From contig JAIXMO010000044.1 of assembly GCA_025677825.1 (NCBI GenBank), forward strand, positions 1-64,000: a stretch of 64,000 nucleotides of DNA. The letters run 5' to 3'. The notes under the pieces were generated by a model. That model did no database searches, was not told where the DNA came from, and saw only the letters and a list, made by a program, of their open reading frames with translations. Source of the DNA: Helicostylum pulchrum. Taxonomy: Eukaryota > Mucoromycota > Mucoromycetes > Mucorales > Mucoraceae. Both the position numbers and the translations under genes were made by a program. This document shows positions 56,132-64,000 of this stretch, piece after piece; the first letter of the stretch is position 1; each line of letters begins with the position of its first letter.

Positions 56132-57349
56132 GACCGTCGTCCCCCGCTTTAACACCACTATTACCACTATTCTGTTTAAGGAAGGGATCCAATTTTACAA
56201 ATACTATGTTCTGTGATGAAATGATTATATTATTCAGTGATAACTTGTTATAAAAGGAACACTATTTTTTACCATGAACAACTCTCCATCTAATAATAAA
56301 GGATATAAAGGAACAAAGAGACTCATTCCTTTTTCTGTTTTTATTTTCCTTTTATCCATCTTTCACACAAGACCCTTTAAAAAGATGAGCCTTTACTCAG
56401 TAGCGACTTGTTGATTTTAATCTTTCGCAATATCCTTAATTTTAAAACTGGCTCACCTTTTTCTTCTCTCCACACGGTCGATCCAAAAAAGTGTGACATA
56501 TAACTTCTTTTTTTTTTTTTTTCATGCGCATTAAATAAATAAATTTGTTTGAGCAATAAGCACAAGCTGCTTAATATAAACGTACACTAAAATGGAATAT
56601 ATAAACATGTGAATAATAGTTTACATGAAATATTAAACCGTACAATATATTAGTTTAATAGAAGAATAAAGAAAAAAAGCAAATTGAACAATATCGAAAT
56701 TAATCAAATGTAATGATTAGGTAACTATAATATAATTAGATTATCATTGAAGAAGAGGAAGTGTGGTATCGCTAATCTGAGTTAAGAGTAAATAAATTAC
56801 CAATTGAATTACAAAAGAAAATGTAATTTGATATTACAAGTATAACAAAAGGTGATTTATGAATATAAGTTTATTAAAAGAGAATCATAAAGATTTAAAG
56901 AATAATAAGGATATTAAACAGATATAAACTCTGAGGTTATATTTATACCTGTTTACTAAGCATTTATAGTTATTGATTATTGGAATGATGTTAAGTCGGG
57001 ATATATTTGTATTAAAACTTGTAACATAGTCATTACATCAAAGCAGCAGGTATAAATATGAAAAAAAAGTGGGGATAATTAAATTTGATTTACAAAATCG
57101 ATACATAGAGCATTTGTATTAAGATAAGCGTATAAAAATAATATAAGAAGGAGTGAATAAAATGAATGAATATAAAGGAGTGTATAAAATGAATGTAAAA
57201 AATAAGGTTTCAAAGGAAGGAATAAAGATGTGAGCGTAAATTATGAGGCTTTAAAGGAAGGAATATAAAAATGAATGTAAATAGGCATATGAAAATAAGT
57301 GTAAAATGACATAAAATAAACGTAAAAAGGGGTATATAAGAAGGATCGT
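56132..57349. other. AT-rich gene-poor region with degenerate short repeats
   Basis: No gene seen. Between about 57130 and 57310 phrases such as ataaaatgaatgtaaa and aaggaaggaataaa recur imperfectly. This lies just 3' of the MULE/OTU segment and may be part of that element's end. Confidence 0.45.
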
Positions 57350-58036
57350 CTATTTACGACTATAATAAAGAACGGAATAATTTTCTTTACATATGTCAGG
57401 ATTTGAGCGAAATAATCGCTCGTGGTCCATATTAAGTACTGGCTTTATGAATTTCTTCAAACGACCAGTAGGTGTACGCTTGAATTCGACATAGTAGAAA
57501 TGATTGTGTGCTAAAAGGATCGTAATGGGGTGTTCGGCATTTCTTAAATCCATGTGAATCAACGGGAAAAATACTTGGGGCTCATGGTTGATTCTGATTT
57601 TCCCAGTCTTCAACATATTCCCCACGTAGTTCAAGATAATTACAGGTCTTTGGTAGGTATCCGCGACGACCTGAGGACAAGACAAGGTACTGAACCATAA
57701 AGGAGGGTCTTCCTCGTTGAGACAAGGTGACTTTTTCGAATTTAACCTTTTTATCATTTTATCTTTTTCATATTCTACTGTATTTTCCATTACAGGCTTG
57801 TAAAGTGTATCACAATACTTCAGGTATGTTTCAAACATATCATACTTGACTTTTAACCATCTACTTTGGACCTTGTAAATATCAAAACTGGTAGCACGAA
57901 AGCCGCAATTTCCGTCAGCACCTACATTGTGAATAGCGGCAATAGCATCGATAGGAGTTATACCTGTCCACCTAAATACTGCATCCGTCTTAGGATCACG
58001 GTAAGTTTCGACCTTATAATTTTTTTTTGGTTTCAA
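57350..58036 (-). CDS. OTU-family cysteine protease ORF within a MULE
   Basis: An uninterrupted 228-residue frame from MKPKKNYKVETYRDPKTDAV. It has the OTU core: GADGNCGFRATSFDIY (Asp-Gly-Asn-Cys with the nucleophile), then WFSTLSCPQVVADTYQRPVI, and near the end LLAHNHFYYVEFKRT, with His of the HFxxV motif. OTU proteases cut ubiquitin chains; OTU domains also ride on Mutator-like transposons. It lies directly downstream of the decayed transposase on the same strand, so it was probably its C-terminal domain or companion ORF. Unlike the transposase it has no stops. Host use is possible but not shown. Confidence 0.65.
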   Translation of the reverse strand: MKPKKNYKVETYRDPKTDAVFRWTGITPIDAIAAIHNVGADGNCGFRATSFDIYKVQSRWLKVKYDMFETYLKYCDTLYKPVMENTVEYEKDKMIKRLNSKKSPCLNEEDPPLWFSTLSCPQVVADTYQRPVIILNYVGNMLKTGKIRINHEPQVFFPLIHMDLRNAEHPITILLAHNHFYYVEFKRTPTGRLKKFIKPVLNMDHERLFRSNPDICKENYSVLYYSRK

Positions 58037-58059
58037 AAAAGTAATATTAGTTAGTTACT

Positions 58060-60530
58060 GAAATCGAATTGCTTTTTTTTTATCTATCGTAACGAGAAAC
58101 GTATTTTTCGACTTCAATGCATTCATCAGATTTGTTAGTCTTTACCAAGGCTTCAGTGCCAACAAACAAAGTCAAATTTCTTTTCTTCTGATCAATATTT
58201 AACTGCATCTCTTCAATCTCCAACAGTTTTCTTTTTTTTCGATATTATCATCTTCTTTTTCTTTAATATTTTTTGTTTGATATTCGTCAAACAACTCTTT
58301 ATTGGTCTGGAGTCTTTCCGTACTGCTTTTGACTCCTTGTTTAGCTTTACGTCCTTTTCTGTTAGTATTAACAGAAGGAGGTTTCAGCTCATCCATTCTA
58401 ATAGGAGGTGCCTCTATGGAGGACTTAGCCAACTCAAGTGCTTTGATTGCATCTGATATCTCTTGCTGTGTTTCGAAAGCAGAAATTTTGGTAAACATAC
58501 CATGCAGAAGCTTCTCAACACGAAGCAATAATCGATCCTTGTTGGTCGTATTAGGATTTTCACTGGACACTATAGTTTTAAAATAATGAATACAATATTG
58601 GTTGTTAGTTTTTATAACTACATTATTTAATTACCTTCTTGTTCCAAAACAACTTCATTAGCTACATCTATTATAAGGTTAGAGTCACATACTTCTATAA
58701 TAAAAATTACATTATTAGTTATCGATATGGAGCTAGTGCTCTTAATTGTTTTTTTTTTTTAGTTTTATCTTTGAATGATTTCGGTAAAAAAAAAATTAAA
58801 TACGATGAATATGTTTTACTTTATTTATCTTTTTTATAATCGAATAGTACAAAGGGATATCCTTTGAAAAATAAGAAACATCTATCACTCCCGCCCATTT
58901 TTTTATAAACTTACCATTTTGACCCTCATCACTTGCATATTTCGCATTTGTGCCGTTTGAAGTAATATCATTACTATCATTGTCTTCAAAGTCTACTGAA
59001 ACAAATAAAAAAAGATATGGTTAATAGAAGCTTTTTTTTAAAAAAAAAGTAAACATACTTTCATCTCGCTCAAATCTCCAACGCTCATCCACAATAAATA
59101 AAGGTAGAATCAGAGGACTGGCACTAATGATACAAGGACAAGGCAACTTGAATCTAATACGATCCCAACAATTACAATTATCACCTTTAGAGACAAAATC
59201 TTCTTGGAGAGAAAGAAGAGTGTTTTCACTAATTTTATCCATGGCAAGCCGGACTACTTTAAATACAAAGTTTTTGAAACGGTACTCCCTTTGAAATAAC
59301 CAGGCGTAACAATGGTCTGTTCGAAATTACCGAGAGCTTTTCTATACGACGTTTCATTGTAACTAGTCATAACAGCCTTGAAGGCAACTTCAGCTTCAGT
59401 GCGTCGAAAGTTGTATTCGACCAAACTAATTGATTTTCTAATTGCAAGCTTTAAACCCATGGTGTTCCATAAATGCCAGGTGCAAAGCAAGTGTTGACTT
59501 TCCGGAAAGATACTTTCAATGGCATTACGCAAAGCTTGTTCGTTATCCGTAATGAATACGGACGGTAACTGGAAATTAGCTTCGGCAGTCCAAACAGCTT
59601 CTCTCAACTCCTCCATAATCCACGTGTATGCCAGCTCAGTTTCGTTGATAACAAAAGCAGTAGCAATAGCAAACGTTTGTAAGCGGTTTATGCCTTTTAC
59701 AGAAGAAACATTACTAGAACCTACGATATTAACGAGAGACAATTTATGAGCATTGGTTTTATACGTAGCATCCGCTGTAATAGCTTCTGGCCATAATCTT
59801 GCTTCCTTGATTGCTTTCTCATGAATAAAAAAACACTTTTGATTTCTTGATCAGGCTTGACTTGAATACGGATTACATATTCTAAACTTTACAAATAGGT
59901 AACAAGAGAATACATCTCTTTATCGGTTCCACTTTTCAAGAACATACTTTGAATATTTTGGATATCTTTTTTAATAACGTTATTGTCGTTCAATGCTTTC
60001 AAAATCTAAAAAAAAGTCAATATTTATACTGGGGAGGATAATAATTAAATTGCATATATTTACATCCATAACACTAGTAACGAGATCCTTATGACCGGAA
60101 GACAACAAAGAAAATATGCATTATATAATTTCAGGCGTTTAATTACGATGAATTGCATAGGCGGTGACATCCTGAGAGATGGGATGGTTGTGAACCATGT
60201 AGTTTATAGTCACGGTATATCCATAAAAACTAATGAAAGCAGGACAACATAACTTCTGGATACTCTTTTTATATGGTTTTTTATCGGTTTCTGGAGGGAT
60301 CCAGTTGAGCCATTTGTAAGATCAATTACATCAGAATCGCCCTTTTCTTCCCGCTTGAAACCCGCGTGCTTGCAAATGTACAAAAACTGTCCTTTCTTGG
60401 GATGAGAGTCGTCAATCGAAGAAAAAACAACTTTAAAGGTTTTACCAAACTCGAGAATAGCTTCGTTCAGTTCCTCTCTGTTATTAAAGTGTTTTCCTAC
60501 ACCAAATGTACCGTCGAATTCAGCATACAT
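58060..60530 (-). pseudogene. Mutator-like (MULE) transposase relic with FAR1 and SWIM-like segments
   Basis: Reading on the minus strand: MYAEFDGTFGVGKHFNNREE opens a FAR1-type DNA-binding domain (YICKHAGFKREE; after a frameshift near 60320, KLCCPAFISFYGYTVTINYM and VHNHPISQDVTAYAIH). Next come HKDLVTSVMD and ADATYKTNAHKLSLVNIVGS, with the first catalytic Asp. Then PSVFITDNEQALRNAIESIF and LLCTWHLWNTMGLKLAI, the second Asp and C/H region. GDNCNCWDRIRFKLPCPC resembles a SWIM zinc motif with Cys in place of the final His. The tail includes SSENPNTTNKDRLLLRVEKL. Several stops (near 60142 and 60154, for example) and frameshifts make it non-functional. Confidence 0.75.
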
Positions 60531-60711
60531 GCTTTCACAATTACTTCTAGTTTGAAAACATTGTCACAATAATAGGAACTGCAATTACACTTTTAGATAT
60601 TTATGAATATAAGTAACCTTTGTATAAATCGAAATAGTTTACTCATGAAAATAAAAAATAAAAAATGCTGAACGTTTTTATTGATGTAAGAATAATCATG
60701 CACTCTTTTTA

Positions 60712-61627
60712 CAGGGTTTCCCACTATTTTTGGGAATAAATGTGGAAATTAATGGGATAAAAGTTGAACGAAGTTTAAACAAAATTTGAAAATTAATGGA
60801 AAGTTAATGGAGCAAAGTTTAAATATTAATAAAATGAAGTTAATTAATAATGCGACTTTTAAAGACATTTTAAGGTTTTACTTGTATCTTGATTATCCAA
60901 AGCGATAACTTTGGAGGAAAATTATTGAAGACGGGGTTTTTTCCAATCTTTAACCAGATTTGGCTTCTGGAAAAACTTGCTGGTTTTTGCGATGTGGCTC
61001 GTAAGCTAAAAACAATGTTTCTAAAATTAAGAACGGCAGCAAAGTCCCTGTTCCATAATCTATAGTTGTTAAATTCTTGAACATCTTCAGTAATTGTTTG
61101 TGGCTTTAAACATTTGAGATTTGTACATCCAAAAGTGATAAGAATACTTCTTTATAAAAACTTTGAACTGCATATTCTTCCAAATTAAGATTAGGCTCTT
61201 GAATAAATATATATCTTATAAATGAATATGTGTGAGTGACAATAACATGAACGTCATGAACGAGTTTCTTCAAATTTGAAAGGTATTGAGGTTTCCATTT
61301 TATTACAATAATTGAAGACTTTACGACCATAACTTTTTTATTGTCACTATTGCTAGTTGATAATGTATTCATCTGTGAAAATAAATGAGTGGAATATTAT
61401 ATTTAAACTTGTTAAAAACACTTACAGAGGTAGATTTTTCAATAGAATCCTGTAAAAAAGAAGGAAAAAGAGATTTTGGCAATATCAAAAAAAAATATTT
61501 TTTTGATATGTTTATAAGAGGTCAGATGGTTTATTATTAGATAGTCATAGCAGTTCCTTTTTTTATTATTATTGTAATTAAGTCCCAAAAAATTCAGAGT
61601 AAGTCCCAAAATTACTGGGAAATCCAG
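60712..61627. mobile_element. 916-bp inverted-repeat element carrying a deleted Fanzor gene
   Basis: The left end starts CAGGGTTTCCCACTATTTTT (then ggga). The right end, read inward, starts CTGGATTTCCCAGTAATTTT (then ggga), matching at about 22 of 28 positions. The CAGGG-type start is hAT-like. No target duplication is obvious. The interior encodes, on the minus strand, N- and C-terminal pieces of a Fanzor-like protein. Confidence 0.55.
60870..61372 (-). pseudogene. Third Fanzor relic, internally deleted
   Basis: An N-terminal frame (61106-61372) starts MNTLSTSNSDNKKVMVVKSS and has LKKLVHDVHVIVTHTYSFIR then YIFIQEPNLNLEEYAVQSFY, like helical N-termini I associate with mucoralean Fanzor proteins. 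Immediately downstream another frame reads EFNNYRLWNRDFAAVLNF (WNRD encoded at 61044-61055), then RNIVFSLRATSQKPASFSRS. WNRDxxAxLNFRxI is the final RuvC Asp block of that Fanzor type. The middle, including most of RuvC, is missing, so an internal deletion joins the ends near 61100. The acidic and Cys residues before NRD are also gone. Confidence 0.55.
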
Positions 61628-61632
61628 TATGT

Positions 61633-63379
61633 AACTGTTCGCATGAACGCCGATAAAAAAAAGAAAAAAGAACCTCCTTATTTGCCAAACAGTTAAGGAA
61701 AGTAAGGTGATTGGATGAAACGAAAGATGACATCAGTTTTAATTTCTTGGGGATTTATGAGCTCCATCCTTACCTAATTAAAGGGGCGCCTGGGCCGAAC
61801 GGTGTTGAAACCGCGGCTGAAGAAACTTTTCTAAGTTTCGTCATTTATATCTTGACATTTCTTCAGATCCGTTAGTAACATCAAAGTCCATGTTCAAACA
61901 CACTAATAAAAAGGCTTCATATTAGTATGAATGTATATACAGCTACAACTTATATTACGTACCAATTTATCGGAGTTATTGGGCACTGGACACTGGGGAA
62001 ACAGTTGCAATGATCAAATTCTCATGATATATTGCTCTAAAAGAGTAATATGATTAATTTGTTATAAATGTTCGGTTTTTTTTAGCTAGATATCTTACGT
62101 TAACTAATCTAAATTACTCTTTGTAACGGAAACCATGTACTAGGATTAAGGGACCATATCGGAATAAGAGTAGACAGCATTCTTGCGTAAATAGATAAAT
62201 GAGCTGTGTTCGTACTAAACCTTGGCATCAATAAAAACCTCTTGCCACCATTAAAAAACCTTTCAAGAGGAAAAAAATTAACGGGTACAAGAGGAAAAGA
62301 TAACCAAAGAGTAGCATTAGCTTGAAAATATAGAGGCAGCAGTTGTTACCAAAGGCCATAAAAGATTACTAACTAGCAAGAATTTTAGCCGGCCTTCAAT
62401 AAAGGTAAGTAACCTATTGTAGGATTGATTTATTATGAATAAGGATAGATACTTTACCAAGAGGATATGTAAATTTATAACACCTAAGTAGGTATTCGCT
62501 TTTCTTTTCAGCAACCATCTTGATTATCAGAACAGTGTATTTCTATAAAATAAGTAAAACTGAGTACCGTATATGAAAACTATTCTTTTCACTTATGAAA
62601 TTTATACTTCTCTCTTTTTTCTCGGATTATGCAGATGAAAAAAAATAAAGAAAGAAAGAAAAAAGTTGGAAAAGAAATGGAAGGTATTTATAAGAACAAT
62701 GAAAGTTTGATTTATAGTCTGAGATGTCCTGATATACGAGTTTTTTTTTTAAAAAAAAAAATCTTATTTCAATCCTTTTATGAAAAAGTAGATTCAAAAC
62801 AATACGTTAAGCTACAAAAATGAGGATATGTTGACACCCTCCATTCTATTGAAATACTTAGTGTTTGAAAGTATACTTAAGTACCGTAAAAAGATCGAGA
62901 GTAACAACATAACATGTGTATACTTTCATTATACTTGAGTTTCGTCCATTTTGATTGATGTAAGATGTCAATGAAACTTTATTCTAAACTCAAAAATAAT
63001 ATTTATTAAAAAAAAGAGAAATCTCTCGACTTCTAAACCATGAAAAATAGAAATATTTAGCGCCTACTTTCATTGTTTTCGAGTCTGGGTTGTTTCGATT
63101 GACGTAAAAGACGAATAGTTGAGTAATAGCATTTTTCAGTGATATATTCTTTTGGTTGAGCGCTAGAAGGAGTCTCTTCGCCCATTGCAGGTGTGAGTCC
63201 GCTGTTACTGATAAATATAGGTAAATATTTCTTTGTTTATACAGGAGGGGCATAAACGTATCTGTATTTTCTTTGCCTTTATAAATCTCTTTCTTTACGC
63301 CATCTGTCGACACTTTTTTATTTTACACTTTATTATAATCTATCTGCCATCTTAGATAAGTATTCCAATTCTGATTAAA
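61633..63379. other. Gene-poor region
   Basis: No recognised gene. A minus frame at 62990-63313 (MSTDGVKKEIYKGKENTDTF, with NQKNISLKNAITQLFVFYVN) has no family I know. A T10A10 palindrome lies near 62742-62761. Confidence 0.45.
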
Positions 63380-64000
63380 ATGTCAAGTAAGTGAAAAGAA
63401 GCTCTGTATGTGTATTTTAAACTAGTATTCATATCCTTTTCTGCTCAGGAAAAAGAAAGAATACCGGACCCGAACCAGGACCTTCCACTCGTCGAAGAAA
63501 AGATAATGATCCTCCAGTTGAGCCCCCTCAAGATCCAAATTTGCTTGAACTCCCTAATGAAATTGTTTACTTTACCCGCAAATGCAAAGTTAGTACACTT
63601 CTGAGTCCTCTATGTAATGGATATAGAGTAAGTATATAAATAGTACTATTGAGTATACATGCTGATAGTTTATTTTATTAGGACACGATGCGTACTATCG
63701 CCGAAGAATTTTCTATTCTTCGAAGAGATGCAGTTAATTTAACTCTCTTTATTGTTATACAATTCATGATAACCCAGCAAATTGAAATTAGGGAAAACTA
63801 CACTAGAAGAATAACGAATATTCAACGTGCTGCTTATCAATTAGTTCATGATCTTGATTTTGCTCGTCAATTACAATTGGATTTGGAAAACTTAAATCGA
63901 AATGTAGAAGTCCAAAGAGTACAAGAAGAGATTAATCATAACAATGTGTTAAATAACGTGCAAAATCAGTTGGACGAACGTATTACTGGTATTTAACCAA
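63380..64000 (+). CDS. Hypothetical coiled-coil protein, possibly continuing past the window
   Basis: Three exons join in frame: 63380-63386 (7 bases), 63449-63627, and 63682 onward. The protein starts MSRKRKNTGPEPGPSTRRRK, then DPNLLELPNEIVYFTRKCKV, MRTIAEEFSILRRDAVNLTL, FIVIQFMITQQIEIRENYTR, and a Gln/Asn/Leu-rich helix (DFARQLQLDLENLNRNVEVQ). The frame reaches a stop at 63994-63996, but gtattt at 63988 is a possible donor, so the gene may go on beyond the edge. The segment TMRTIAEEFSILRRDAVNLTL faintly resembles the N-terminal helix of the Fanzor relic at 61372. Family not recognised. Confidence 0.5.

Noticed and set aside
62990..63313. 107-codon minus-strand frame
   Set aside because: Readable but no family, no clear splice context; kept only as a note in the region entry.
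1..64000. CRISPR arrays, operons, bacterial-type ribosome binding sites
   Set aside because: The window is eukaryotic nuclear DNA; no regularly spaced identical repeats with unique spacers were seen (the phased GGTACG motifs are part of a transposon end).

Overview
The window is nuclear DNA from an early-diverging fungus, most likely a mucoralean (Mucoromycota). It is AT-rich, full of homopolymer A and T tracts, and its genes carry many short introns (about 50-90 bases, mostly GT-AG). The conserved genes are fungal or opisthokont housekeeping genes. A WNK-type kinase and a ZMIZ-like SUMO ligase point away from ascomycete yeasts. Family names come from recognising motifs by eye; no database search was run.

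Layout. 1-810 is a broken Fanzor (eukaryotic TnpB-like) gene. 1091-1258 is COX9. 1542-7155 (-) is a full-length ABCC transporter with eroded nucleotide-binding motifs. 7417-7998 (-) is a Kre9-like secreted protein. 8895-9748 is clathrin light chain and 9894-12037 an endosomal Na+/H+ exchanger. 12142-13026 (-) is a Q/M-rich protein and 13611-14417 a two-finger C2H2 protein. LYRM2-like (-) and mitochondrial uS17 (+) form a divergent pair at 15528-16489. Then come a WNK kinase (17092-19132), a LITAF-domain protein (19239-19952) and a double-CGFS glutaredoxin (19997-21303, -).

21304-32345 is gene-poor: an unrecognised broken ORF cluster with a small inverted-repeat element, two further secreted proteins, a second Fanzor relic, mS37/MRP10, an SR-type RNA-binding protein and a transposase relic. 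32346-50652 is gene-dense: a DUF3020 protein, a four-TM protein, an ENPP-type phosphodiesterase, a small unknown gene, the ZMIZ-like SUMO ligase, proteasome alpha-1, a wax-synthase-like MBOAT with an 18-base microexon, aminopeptidase P and a BRE4/FUSC-like membrane protein.

50860-64000 is dominated by mobile DNA: a near-perfect 1.6-kb palindromic Tc1/IS630 element, then (after a peroxisomal acyl-CoA ligase and an F-box fragment) a decayed Mutator-like element with FAR1, MULE, SWIM-like and OTU segments, and a 916-bp inverted-repeat element carrying an internally deleted Fanzor gene. A small gene of unknown function ends at, or runs past, the right edge.

Most genes act separately (respiration and mitochondrial translation, endosomal traffic and pH, proteostasis, SUMO signalling, cell surface). 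The unusual content is the set of three different Fanzor relics, the palindromic element with helically phased subterminal repeats, the MULE with an intact OTU reading frame, and an ABCC transporter whose second ATPase site has lost essentially every consensus motif.
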